Shown here in pieces: positions 40,561 to 48,994 of a stretch of 64,000 nt of DNA. The notes beneath the pieces were generated by a model. That model did not search any database. It was not told where the DNA came from and was given only the letters and a program-made list of their open reading frames with translations. The position numbers and the translations under genes are program-made. Position 1 is the first letter of the stretch. Each line of letters starts with the position of its first letter. Origin of the DNA: a virus; IMG/VR virus record IMGVR_UViG_3300005605_000002, positions 1 through 64,000 of that record; one strand, given 5' to 3'.

Positions 40561-41920
40561 TATAAAATCCTTCTAGTTCTGGAAAAGTTTTTGTTAAACT
40601 ACAATCTCTACGCTTATCAAACTCAGTGAACCAATTATAAAAATCTGTCCGTGCTTGTTTAAGTTTAGCAGATTCGTAATTTGTTACACGCATATAATTA
40701 ACTACACGTCTAAATTTTTCTACTTCTAGTGAGCTAAATTTTGTTCTATCCCTATCGTCTTGATATTCATGCATTAACTGTAAGTGCTTTTCCATATATG
40801 ACATAAATTTGTCTTTAGGTAATATATTCATATCATATATACTTGGCTCTTTTAAATGCGGTGTATCAAATCTTATACGTTGCCATTGTGTTTCGTTTGC
40901 GGCTGAGTTATACTTACATCGCCATTCTAATATTTTTTCTAATAATAAATTAAAACTAGTTACAGAAAAAATATTAAATGTAATCATAAATGTTACAGGC
41001 CAACCTGTATTACTTAAATAATGATCTAAATTTTCTTCCCATAATTTAATATCTAGTCCTGTACGTGCATACTCGGCTCTTGGTCCCCAAGTATCAATAC
41101 TTGTATATAATTTAAAACTTTTAATACAATTTTTTTCTTTAAGTCTTAATACTGTATTAGTTAATTTCTCAACTAATGCATGTTTAACACCCATGTTACT
41201 ATTAACTTCAATTTGTATATGAGGTTTAGGATCTGCTTCTAATTTTTCAAATAAATCCCATAAACTTTTATGCATTAAAGGTTCGCCACCAGTAATACGT
41301 AAGATGTTTAAAGTCTTACTAACTTCAGGCCACCACTTCCACCATGCATCAACATAAGGATTTTCTTCTTCATTTTTATAAACTTTAAACCAATCAATAT
41401 CTTGTCTATGAGTACTTGACATTTTATAAGGTCCATGGTCCTCAATTTCTTTCCAGTATCTGCTACTAGCCTTAGGATGACAATACCCACATTTAAAATT
41501 ACATTCATTTGAAAAACTAATTTCGATATACTCAGGATTTACGTTAAATTCTGGTCCTTTTTGTTTTATTTCCGCAACTCTTTCTGGAGTATATATACTT
41601 GCTGTTTTAATATGCCTGTCGCTTACATAATCTTTACCCATAGCTTCAATTTTCCAACAATAACTACAACCATCTGGTTTTTCGCCACAAAGCATTTGCT
41701 TACGTTGATCTTTTTTCTCAATAGTATTATGTAATGCACTTGGGTTGTCTTTTAATTCTTCTAATGGTATAGGGTGCGGAGCAGGATGATAACAACTATG
41801 TGTTTCGCCTGTTGCTAGATAGATAGTAGTATGATGCCATTTGGCTAGACAAAAAGTAGGGCTAATTTCTGCATTAGTGATAGGTAATAGTCTTTTAATT
41901 TTAGCTAATTCTTTTTCCAT
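40541..41920 (-). CDS. Radical-SAM protein with N-terminal SPASM/twitch-like domain (459 aa)
   Basis: The N-terminal region has FCLAKWHH, SCYHPAPHP and C85-x2-C88 (GCSYCW); the SAM motif is C140-x3-C144-x2-C147 (CNFKCGYC), followed by RITGGEPLMH. The EEAWN-type motif seen in its sisters is missing. The C-terminus matches the neighbour at 39382. ATG 41920 is the start, sharing one base with the previous stop (TAATG); the in-frame TTG at 41932 is less likely. Confidence 0.87.
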   Translation of the reverse strand: MEKELAKIKRLLPITNAEISPTFCLAKWHHTTIYLATGETHSCYHPAPHPIPLEELKDNPSALHNTIEKKDQRKQMLCGEKPDGCSYCWKIEAMGKDYVSDRHIKTASIYTPERVAEIKQKGPEFNVNPEYIEISFSNECNFKCGYCHPKASSRYWKEIEDHGPYKMSSTHRQDIDWFKVYKNEEENPYVDAWWKWWPEVSKTLNILRITGGEPLMHKSLWDLFEKLEADPKPHIQIEVNSNMGVKHALVEKLTNTVLRLKEKNCIKSFKLYTSIDTWGPRAEYARTGLDIKLWEENLDHYLSNTGWPVTFMITFNIFSVTSFNLLLEKILEWRCKYNSAANETQWQRIRFDTPHLKEPSIYDMNILPKDKFMSYMEKHLQLMHEYQDDRDRTKFSSLEVEKFRRVVNYMRVTNYESAKLKQARTDFYNWFTEFDKRRDCSLTKTFPELEGFYNDCKQI

Positions 41921-42225
41921 TAGCCTACCCAATTTAAATTTTTAGCATAGTCTTCTCTTTTTATTCTCTCTGAACGTCTAACCTGAGGATACTTTAATAC
42001 AAATAACATAGCTTTTTTATCATTTTTAAATTTTGCATATAAATGGCAATGAAGCATATCAAAGTCGCTAGGCACACTTCGTTCTTCTGTAATTGTTGCA
42101 CCATACTTAAATGCATCATCTAATATAGGACCCATTTGATCTCGCATAATTTGATCGTGCCATATATCAGAACTTTCGTCATCTTTTAAACGAAACGTTC
42201 CTATATAGTATCTACAATTACTCAT
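41920..42225 (-). CDS. Small hypothetical protein (101 aa)
   Basis: The order YYIGTFRLKDDES, MGPILDDAFKYGATI, MLHCHLYAKFKNDKKAMLF suggests a beta-alpha-beta ferredoxin-like fold of the dimeric alpha/beta barrel (YCII) type, but no active-site pair is clear. It sits between the GT-A-like gene and a radical-SAM gene with 4- and 1-base overlaps. Unknown function. Confidence 0.6.
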   Translation of the reverse strand: MSNCRYYIGTFRLKDDESSDIWHDQIMRDQMGPILDDAFKYGATITEERSVPSDFDMLHCHLYAKFKNDKKAMLFVLKYPQVRRSERIKREDYAKNLNWVG

Positions 42226-43121
42226 TTTCTACCTATAACCCTGTCTGTATTAATGTAAACAGTTTTAAAAAACTTACTTTGGTCTGCTGTTAACGGTTGT
42301 TCACTTAATGGCAAGTCTAATTCTTTTAATCTAAAACCAAGTTCACCAACATTATGATATATTTCATCATCTTTTACTTTACTATATTTTTCATCCCACA
42401 TTTTATTAAGAATAGTAAAATCTCTTGTTTGCGAAACGTCCCAGTCAGTAAGTGCAAGATGGCATCCTTCTCTTGCTCCATAAATTGCCCATATACCATT
42501 ATCAACATCAGTACCAACATTCATCCATATTAATAATCTATGATAATTTTGCCACCATACATCTTCTGCTAGGTTAGTAACTTTAGCACCTCTGTTAAGA
42601 CTCATCTTAACACCTTCTCTAAATCCTGCTCTAAAGGCTTGGGCTTTAGTTGAATTAATAATACTTTCACTATAATTGTCATTTAATTGATAATAATTAT
42701 CAAAATAACAGAATTCTATCATTGTATCATCATTACCATCGGTGTTTTCGTGTGTACGCATATTGCTTACAAAATCTTTAGTCCACATTTTTAAACTACC
42801 ATTACCATACATTAGTCCATTGATGTTAACTTTGCCACACCAACTAAATTGATAATCGTCGTCTACTCCTAACGCATCTAAGTCAAGTTTAACATTTAAA
42901 AAATTAGGATCAATAATTGTGTCACCATCAACTGTTACAAAATGTTTAGTTTCAGATAACTCTGCACACGCCTTATGTGCGGCATCTGATCCTTCTACAC
43001 CATGAACACGTTTTGCCCATGGTACTTTTTTAACTAAATCAACATAATTCTTTTCAGCATTAGGTTCGTCATAACTTAAAAAGATGATATCTTGTTCTGC
43101 AATATTAATGTACATATTCAT
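42222..43121 (-). CDS. GT-A-type glycosyltransferase-like protein, DGD family (299 aa)
   Basis: IIFLSYDEPNAEKNYVDL, AKRVHGVEGSDAAHKACAEL and FVTVDGDTIID align with the gene at 34463-35146; D65-G-D67 is the likely metal motif. It is 70 residues longer, with an insertion after the DGD. A shared C-terminal GIWAIYGAREGCH resembles the GDYAMAGARAGK of its relative. Likely a sugar transferase with unknown substrates. Confidence 0.65.
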   Translation of the reverse strand: MNMYINIAEQDIIFLSYDEPNAEKNYVDLVKKVPWAKRVHGVEGSDAAHKACAELSETKHFVTVDGDTIIDPNFLNVKLDLDALGVDDDYQFSWCGKVNINGLMYGNGSLKMWTKDFVSNMRTHENTDGNDDTMIEFCYFDNYYQLNDNYSESIINSTKAQAFRAGFREGVKMSLNRGAKVTNLAEDVWWQNYHRLLIWMNVGTDVDNGIWAIYGAREGCHLALTDWDVSQTRDFTILNKMWDEKYSKVKDDEIYHNVGELGFRLKELDLPLSEQPLTADQSKFFKTVYINTDRVIGRK

Positions 43122-43711
43122 TGAATAACTCCGTATGAATATTCGTCAAATTTTTTCATTGTATAAATTGACACTTCTTCGCCTTCAAATTCAAATTTAT
43201 CTGTAAAAGGTATTATAACATATTTGTTATTTTCTAAACTAGAAAAATCAACATATAAAGTCTTATAAAGAATGTTAGGATCATTCTTTCTTGTAACACT
43301 TAGACTAACTGTATTATTTAAACTAATATGTTGAGATAGAATATTTGCTTTAAGGTTGCCACCTATTTGAATTTTCCAGCATGTATCTTTTATATTCTGT
43401 GTTATATTTAAATCTGCATTATCTAAATTGTTCTTAGGTATTTCATATATTAAATCATTAACACTATAACTATCTATATTGTTGTTTATACGTAATCTTA
43501 GTTCATAACCTTTTGTTATTTTAGAATAATGTACATAATAATAAGACATTTGGTCTTCACCTGATAATAACCCGGCAACTTCTAGAGGATCTACTTCTAT
43601 AAAATCACACTTTTCTGGTTTATAATTAGGTAACGATAATAATTCGCCAGTTTCAGAATTAAAAACAGCGTATCGTTTATTACTTTGTTCTTCTTGTTTT
43701 AATATTACCAT
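43118..43711 (-). CDS. Beta-rich hypothetical protein (197 aa)
   Basis: Not recognised. The protein looks all-beta after residue 55 (YYYVHYSKITKGYELRLRIN, VSLSVTRKNDP, KYVIIPFTDKFEFEG), possibly a carbohydrate-binding or immunoglobulin-like fold. A short N-terminal part contains RYAVFNSETGELL. Overlaps of 4 and 7 nt with the GT and dehydrogenase genes show one transcript. Confidence 0.6.
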   Translation of the reverse strand: MVILKQEEQSNKRYAVFNSETGELLSLPNYKPEKCDFIEVDPLEVAGLLSGEDQMSYYYVHYSKITKGYELRLRINNNIDSYSVNDLIYEIPKNNLDNADLNITQNIKDTCWKIQIGGNLKANILSQHISLNNTVSLSVTRKNDPNILYKTLYVDFSSLENNKYVIIPFTDKFEFEGEEVSIYTMKKFDEYSYGVIQ

Positions 43712-44469
43712 TTTTCTATTAACTTTGTTTCATGTGGGATTTCCCGCATAGTTTTATTAATACGTATAACTTCCATTAGAAGTGATAAGTCGTCTTGATG
43801 AGTACTTGCTAGTGCTTGTATATCTTTTGGAAGACATACTCCACCAAAGCCTCGGTGACCATCATCGCCTGGAACTAAAGAATGACTATGTCCTATACGC
43901 TTATCTGCACAAACTAAACTATTAACTGTATTATAATCTAATTTTTCCTTTTCACATATAGTATACAACTGATTAAAAAATGTAACTTTTGTTGCCAGGT
44001 ATGCATTTCTAAATAACTTTGCAGTAATTAACGCACGAGGGCTTTCTTTAGAAACAGTAAAAATATCTGAGAACTTTTTAATCCAGAATTTTGTATCGCC
44101 GCCACCAACATACATTATTCCTTGATCTCTAAATGCTTCTATTGGATTAGCTGACGTAAGAAATTCAGGACTAAACGTTATAAATCTTTTATCAAACATT
44201 GCTTGTATTTGATCCCATGCATGTAAACTTATTGTGCTTTTTATTAAGATCGGTACGTTTCTAGGACAGTTTTTTAATACATCTAATACATTAGATGGAT
44301 CACAAATACCATTTTTAGTAGGTGTATTAACACAAATAATAACACATGACGGTTTATTCCACCAACCTCCAATTGAGTTATTGTTATATTTAGGATCTAC
44401 AATTTTAGCTTTAGGAAAAACGCTATGAATTGCTCTACCTACATATCCATATCCAGCAATAACTATCAT
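43705..44469 (-). CDS. Short UDP-sugar 6-dehydrogenase-like protein (254 aa)
   Basis: MIVIAGYGYVGRAIHSVF is the NAD-binding start, NTPTKNG and KSTISL match family loops, K151 and N155 are present, and C212 in GFGGVCLPKDIQAL is the catalytic cysteine. It stops after the central domain, lacking the C-terminal UDP-binding domain of about 130 residues. It may work with another protein or on another substrate. ATG 44469 is the start, overlapping the previous stop (ATGA), with AAGGAG upstream. Confidence 0.8.
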   Translation of the reverse strand: MIVIAGYGYVGRAIHSVFPKAKIVDPKYNNNSIGGWWNKPSCVIICVNTPTKNGICDPSNVLDVLKNCPRNVPILIKSTISLHAWDQIQAMFDKRFITFSPEFLTSANPIEAFRDQGIMYVGGGDTKFWIKKFSDIFTVSKESPRALITAKLFRNAYLATKVTFFNQLYTICEKEKLDYNTVNSLVCADKRIGHSHSLVPGDDGHRGFGGVCLPKDIQALASTHQDDLSLLMEVIRINKTMREIPHETKLIEKW

Positions 44470-45302
44470 ATCTTTAACCACTCCTTGTATTTTTGAATTT
44501 TATCCTCTGTAACAAAGTCTTTTTCTGTGTAATGAAAAATTCCTTGCTGTAAATGGTTTCCTATTTTTAATTTTAAATCATCTGTTAAATAACTTCCGAC
44601 ACGATCTTGCCATTTGCTACTAGGATTTTCCCAACCTTGTATATAAGACTTCATATGTGTAAAACTAGGAAATAAACATTTATTATTTGTAATTTTTTTA
44701 TCACAATCAAGTATTTTAGCTACTATTGCCGCACTTAAATCTACACTAAGGTTTTTTTGATAAAGTTCTTTAGCATATTTTCCATAAAAGAATTCCCAGT
44801 TATTCATTACTAGCTCTAACCACGAATAAAAGTCTTTTGCAAAATCACATTTCTTAAAATAATGAAATCCTGCATATAAATTTGGTAGAGAATTAGCTGT
44901 AAATGTTTTACGATAATGATCGCTAGTTATTAATTCTCCTCTATACGTATAAACATTACTAACAAAAAATAAATCATAATTTTTTAAGAATGTCCACCAA
45001 TTTTCTAAGTCTTGCAATACTAACATATCAGTATCAAGTATAATTGTTTCGTCATACGGTGATGCGTGATATAATTTCCAACGATTATCTACTTTCCATT
45101 CTTTATCACTAGCACTATCGTTCCACGGAATTTCTTTTATTACATCAAATAGACTAATATACTCAGATGGAACTGTATCATTTGTAATTAAACAAATGTT
45201 AGATTCTTTTTGTGTTGCTTTTATACTCATAGCTAAAAGACATGCTTGTAAAACATAGTCATCTTGGCTGTTTTGTGCTATAACTACAAAGCCTTTACTC
45301 AT
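44466..45302 (-). CDS. GT8-like glycosyltransferase A (278 aa)
   Basis: YDETIILDTDMLVLQDLENW carries the metal-binding DxD (D90-T-D92) of GT-A enzymes of the GT8/glycogenin type, preceded by WKLYHASPYDE. A late FHYTEKDFVTEDKI contains a His that could be the third metal ligand. It would transfer a sugar from a nucleotide donor. It is a relative of the following gene (45295-46146), suggesting a duplication. Confidence 0.7.
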   Translation of the reverse strand: MSKGFVVIAQNSQDDYVLQACLLAMSIKATQKESNICLITNDTVPSEYISLFDVIKEIPWNDSASDKEWKVDNRWKLYHASPYDETIILDTDMLVLQDLENWWTFLKNYDLFFVSNVYTYRGELITSDHYRKTFTANSLPNLYAGFHYFKKCDFAKDFYSWLELVMNNWEFFYGKYAKELYQKNLSVDLSAAIVAKILDCDKKITNNKCLFPSFTHMKSYIQGWENPSSKWQDRVGSYLTDDLKLKIGNHLQQGIFHYTEKDFVTEDKIQKYKEWLKI

Positions 45303-46146
45303 TATCTATTATCCTATTAAGACTAAACTTATTAATTACATGAACACTACTACCTCTAACTTTTAAAGGAGTATATTCTCCTAAGTATTTGTCTTTTTGT
45401 ATTAAAAATAAAAATTTGTCGTCTGTTAAATCCCATAAAATATCTTTATCACTAGTAAAATATAACTTTCCTGGTAGTTCATGTGAAAAATTACCTCTTT
45501 GATAACCATTCATTATATGTACAGCAATACTAAACACCCAATCATTACGGAATGTATTTTTATTAATCTGAAAAATACTATTATAGTGTGGCCAGTTCTC
45601 TTGTATATGCTTTGTTAATTCGAAATAAATTTTATTAGTTTGAGTTTTTCTAAAAAATACACAAGTAGCCCAATAAAAATCAACACTAGTATCACTAATA
45701 TGTTGAAATCGTGGATCATTCCTATATCCACTTAAATCATGTGAATTTTTATAAATTAAAAAATCATGTTCTTGTGTAAAACAATGTGTAAATAACTGAT
45801 TATTAATAATATAATCACTATCTAACAATAATGTTTCATCATATGGGGTTAAATCGTATGCTTGAGTTCGTAAATCATTTTTAAATTCTAATTGCTTGTA
45901 TATATTACTGCCATCATAGTAACGTTTTATACTTAAAGGTCGCGAATATGGCACCTCTATTATCTTATCAAAGACTGTTTCATAGTCTTTATACGTATCT
46001 TTAAGATATTGAAGACTATCCGTTACAATAGACGTTGGAAGATTTAAATATTCTTTGACACGTTTTGCTAAAAAATGAGCTTGTTTTATATAATCTATTT
46101 GAGCATTATTCCTAGCAAATATTAATACGCCTTGTTTATTGCTCAT
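45295..46146 (-). CDS. GT8-like glycosyltransferase B (283 aa)
   Basis: YDETLLLDSDYIINNQLF holds the DxD (D109-S-D111), in the same position as in the neighbour; QAYDLTPYDE matches LYHASPYDE. The start is ATG 46146 (MSNKQGVLIF), because the TTG at 46152 lies further inside the upstream gene. HVINKFSLN near the C-terminus may provide the metal-binding histidine. It marks the right end of the accessory island. Confidence 0.7.
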   Translation of the reverse strand: MSNKQGVLIFARNNAQIDYIKQAHFLAKRVKEYLNLPTSIVTDSLQYLKDTYKDYETVFDKIIEVPYSRPLSIKRYYDGSNIYKQLEFKNDLRTQAYDLTPYDETLLLDSDYIINNQLFTHCFTQEHDFLIYKNSHDLSGYRNDPRFQHISDTSVDFYWATCVFFRKTQTNKIYFELTKHIQENWPHYNSIFQINKNTFRNDWVFSIAVHIMNGYQRGNFSHELPGKLYFTSDKDILWDLTDDKFLFLIQKDKYLGEYTPLKVRGSSVHVINKFSLNRIIDNE

Positions 46147-46492
46147 ACTCAATTAATCCGTCTACGGACCTTTTAGTTCGTATTTTTTCATACTCTGTTT
46201 GATATTCATTAGTTGCTGTAAAGTAAATATCTAGTATATCAGTAAAAAAGGTATTTAAATCTTCAATTTTAACTGGAGTATCATTATCGTCCAGTAATAC
46301 AATATCAGAATCATTACCTTTAGTACATAACATATTCACAAAAGTAATTAATTCTTTAGTTACTGCAAATTGGCCGCCATTAAAATAATGGACTGCACTT
46401 TCGTAATATTTTTCTTTTAAAATACGCTTTTGGTTATTAAGCGTTACCATATAATTAGAAAATTCTAATGCTTTGGATAAGCGTTCATCCAT
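46136..46492 (-). CDS. Conserved phage protein (118 aa)
   Basis: MDERLSKALEFSNYMVTLNN then QKRILKEKYYES and VLLDDNDTPVKIEDLNTF recall a small protein found near structural genes in T4-like cyanophages. It is helical and acidic, with no enzymatic motif. AGGAG precedes ATG 46492. Unlike the island genes it seems to belong to the phage core, so the island boundary probably lies at its 3' end. Confidence 0.7.
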   Translation of the reverse strand: MDERLSKALEFSNYMVTLNNQKRILKEKYYESAVHYFNGGQFAVTKELITFVNMLCTKGNDSDIVLLDDNDTPVKIEDLNTFFTDILDIYFTATNEYQTEYEKIRTKRSVDGLIEYEQ

Positions 46493-46516
46493 AATTGTAC
46501 TCCTATAATATACGTA

Positions 46517-46524
46517 TATTTACA
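46517..46524 (-). promoter_or_regulatory. Weak T4-type late promoter motif (TGTAAATA)
   Basis: On the minus strand TGTAAATA stands 25 bp before ATG 46492 in a 57-bp gap. It deviates at one of the usually conserved positions, so it is a weak candidate. It would drive the 118-aa gene and the glycosyltransferases after it. Confidence 0.35.
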
Positions 46525-46549
46525 GGAAAATTACTTTGGGGGAGTTAAA

Positions 46550-47455
46550 TTAGGTTAAGTTACTACTACCGTCGTTAGCATACGTTGGGGTTGCTACTTC
46601 AACATTTACGCCAGTTGGTCGGAATTGTCCTACCAAACTTGTAAGTGTACCTTTAACTGTTTCATCAACATTTGGCCAACCGCCAGCTGGATCATCATCG
46701 TTAAAGTTCATTCTAAATGTAAGTACAGTCGGATTAACTGCTGTATTACCTTTTGCTTCTATAATATAATGGTTTTCTGTATATGTTCCTGAGCCTTGTT
46801 TATCAAATATTGACTGATATGATGTAGTAAGCCCATAATATCCAATAGCTGATCCTGTACCTGTACCTGTAGCCGAAGTAGCAGTATAGTTAAACGACAC
46901 AACTTGCATGTTTGCTAATACATACATCCAATCAACTGTTTTAGATTCAGTACCTACATAAGCAATATTTGCCGTAAAACGAATTTCGCCACCAGCATTA
47001 AAAAAATGTCTTGCGGCATCGGCAGTTGCAAATGTTACATTAACAATATGATCAAGTTGACCGCTCCAAGCAGTTGTATATTGTCCTTGAACTCCTGCTT
47101 CGGAACTACCTTGATTAACGTTACATAGAAATTTACTATTTTCAAGTGTAGTAGTTAAGTTTTCAAACTGAGCTACGCCTTTTTTATTAACCGTATTACT
47201 ATCTAAAATTGTATCCGTAGTGGCAATAAGAGCTATTTCAGTTGGTGTAATGTTTGTTTGATGTTTTCTACCAGCGGCAATGTCATCATATAATAATGCC
47301 ATGTGCGTTGCTGTTACTATTTCTGATGCGGCTACTTGTGAACTATTTAATGCTTGTCCCCAACCGTCATCACCAGACCCAGTTCCTAATATTGTTGCAA
47401 CACGGCTTTGTAGATTATTATATCTTGCCGCTGTAATTATATCGCCAACTGCCAT
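46550..47455 (-). CDS. Virion structural protein (301 aa)
   Basis: MAVGDIITAARYNNLQSRV at the N-terminus is a pattern I recall in structural proteins of T4-like cyanophages. The rest is beta-rich with Thr/Gly/Ala stretches (FNYTATSATGTGTGSAIGYY) and lacks enzymatic motifs. It is the last gene of the minus-strand structural block. A role in the tail or as fibre accessory is likely from neighbours. Confidence 0.7.
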   Translation of the reverse strand: MAVGDIITAARYNNLQSRVATILGTGSGDDGWGQALNSSQVAASEIVTATHMALLYDDIAAGRKHQTNITPTEIALIATTDTILDSNTVNKKGVAQFENLTTTLENSKFLCNVNQGSSEAGVQGQYTTAWSGQLDHIVNVTFATADAARHFFNAGGEIRFTANIAYVGTESKTVDWMYVLANMQVVSFNYTATSATGTGTGSAIGYYGLTTSYQSIFDKQGSGTYTENHYIIEAKGNTAVNPTVLTFRMNFNDDDPAGGWPNVDETVKGTLTSLVGQFRPTGVNVEVATPTYANDGSSNLT

Positions 47456-47458
47456 TTG

Positions 47459-48958
47459 TTATACCTTTAATATGCATTCAACTAGTTTTTCAGAAGCACT
47501 AGCATTTGATTCGAGGGCAACGCCTACAATTAATGATCCATTCTCTGAAGTTGCACATGCTGTACCTGTTCGACCAGCATAAACAATTTCACCTTTATTA
47601 ACTGGTCCTGTTACTCTTACTGGAACTCGTCCTTTAAGTGCAACATTTTGACCATCAGCATCTTTATTCATTAAAAATGCTGGACTTTCACTAATAACAC
47701 CAACTGGTGCCGGTGCAATAAAGCCTAATGCCATGTCTGTATTCTTTGAATCGCATTCTGTTAATTCTTTATCGCCACCAACTACTACTACTGTACCAAA
47801 TCCGTATTCTTTATCAGTTGTATATTTCTCAGCCAAGTCAGCATATTGTGCCGCTGTAGCTGTTCCTGTAAATACGTTTGCAACTAAGTTACCACTAGCA
47901 TCTCTAACTGCTACTGTATTAATTGTAGCGGCAATATCAGGGGATCTATCATTAGCCCCTACTCTTAGAGTTGATGCACTTGATGCCAATCCAGTAAACG
48001 CTGTTGAATGAATATTAGCAAATTTTGATGTTGTTTTGCCTAACTCAAATGTATCTGTTGTTGGTGGATATAATCCTAATGCATCTATTGTAAGGGGTTC
48101 TTTAACAGCACCTGTTACATCATCAACTTTAAATTTAATTACTGTACCAATTTGATTTTGTATTACACCTTCATTATCATTTTCGATGTAAATTTTCATG
48201 TCATTGGAATCACCAATGGCAATACCAGCATCTGCAAAAGTTACTAATGACGTAAATGCTCCTGATCCTGAAAGAGCAAAATCTGTGTCTGACTTACCAT
48301 TTAATTTTAATGAGTTACTTGCAGTTCCCCAATAATAATCTGTTGTACTAGTTACGCCACCTGTTGAATTAATTGTATTACGTAATGTAGTACCTTTCTT
48401 AATATTATCAAATCCAGTAATAAGATTAGTTGGATCTGTAGAGTCTATTGTAAATGCTATTGAACTAATAATAAAAATTACTTCATCATTAACTGTAGCG
48501 GCAATAACAATTCTGTTTACATTAGTAGTATCACGAACTGCTCTGGTTACCATCTGTGAAACAGTTGTTCCAATACCTTGTGGGCCAATTAAAATATATC
48601 CTGTTCCGTTATAAGCATAAAGTTGTTCATTTGCAGAATCCCACCAAAGATCGCCTGTGGCTAACCCTGCTGGTGCTGTTGTGGCAACTTCTGCTCCGCC
48701 AGTAGTCCTAAACTTAGAACCATCATAAAATTTTAATTTACTAGCTGTAGCATCATACCAAACTTGTCCAGATATAGCCTTAGGTGGCTCAGCCGCTCCA
48801 CTAAAACTCTCTAGTAAGTGTAGAAAGTTTTCATTCTGAATTTCACCATATCCAGCATAGTTTTTACCTACTAATTTAATATCAGTAGTTTGGTCGACTG
48901 TACCGTCTTCTACGACTACTAACGTTACTCCGCTATATCTATCTATTGTATATGCCAT
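47459..48958 (-). CDS. Tail structural protein, shared N-terminal module (499 aa)
   Basis: Residues 1-130 contain the module common to three tandem genes: KLVGKNYAGYGEIQNENFLH, GQVWYDATASKLKFYDG and GDLWWDSANEQLYAYNG. The middle is fibre-like beta sequence with FELGKTTSKFANIHS. The C-terminus (PVGVISESPAFLMNKDADG, LKGRVPVRVTGPVNKGE) is a domain I recall from marine phage fibres and which resembles self-cleaving chaperone regions; this is uncertain. A late promoter precedes it. Confidence 0.78.
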   Translation of the reverse strand: MAYTIDRYSGVTLVVVEDGTVDQTTDIKLVGKNYAGYGEIQNENFLHLLESFSGAAEPPKAISGQVWYDATASKLKFYDGSKFRTTGGAEVATTAPAGLATGDLWWDSANEQLYAYNGTGYILIGPQGIGTTVSQMVTRAVRDTTNVNRIVIAATVNDEVIFIISSIAFTIDSTDPTNLITGFDNIKKGTTLRNTINSTGGVTSTTDYYWGTASNSLKLNGKSDTDFALSGSGAFTSLVTFADAGIAIGDSNDMKIYIENDNEGVIQNQIGTVIKFKVDDVTGAVKEPLTIDALGLYPPTTDTFELGKTTSKFANIHSTAFTGLASSASTLRVGANDRSPDIAATINTVAVRDASGNLVANVFTGTATAAQYADLAEKYTTDKEYGFGTVVVVGGDKELTECDSKNTDMALGFIAPAPVGVISESPAFLMNKDADGQNVALKGRVPVRVTGPVNKGEIVYAGRTGTACATSENGSLIVGVALESNASASEKLVECILKV

Positions 48959-48981
48959 AGTTTTTTAACCCCTGTTAAGTA

Positions 48982-48989
48982 TATTTATC
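48982..48989 (-). promoter_or_regulatory. T4-type late promoter motif (GATAAATA)
   Basis: GATAAATA on the minus strand lies 23 bp before ATG 48958 in a 36-bp gap. The sequence continuing to CTTAACAGGGG includes the ribosome-binding site. Confidence 0.6.
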
Positions 48990-48994
48990 ATTTA

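Noticed and set aside
18074-46146. RiPP-type precursor peptide for the radical-SAM enzymes
   Set aside because: Genes overlap or abut almost everywhere, so there is no room for a small peptide gene; a precursor could still be encoded elsewhere.
47254-47582. Plus-strand frames opposite the structural gene junction
   Set aside because: They run across two minus-strand structural genes and resemble no protein.
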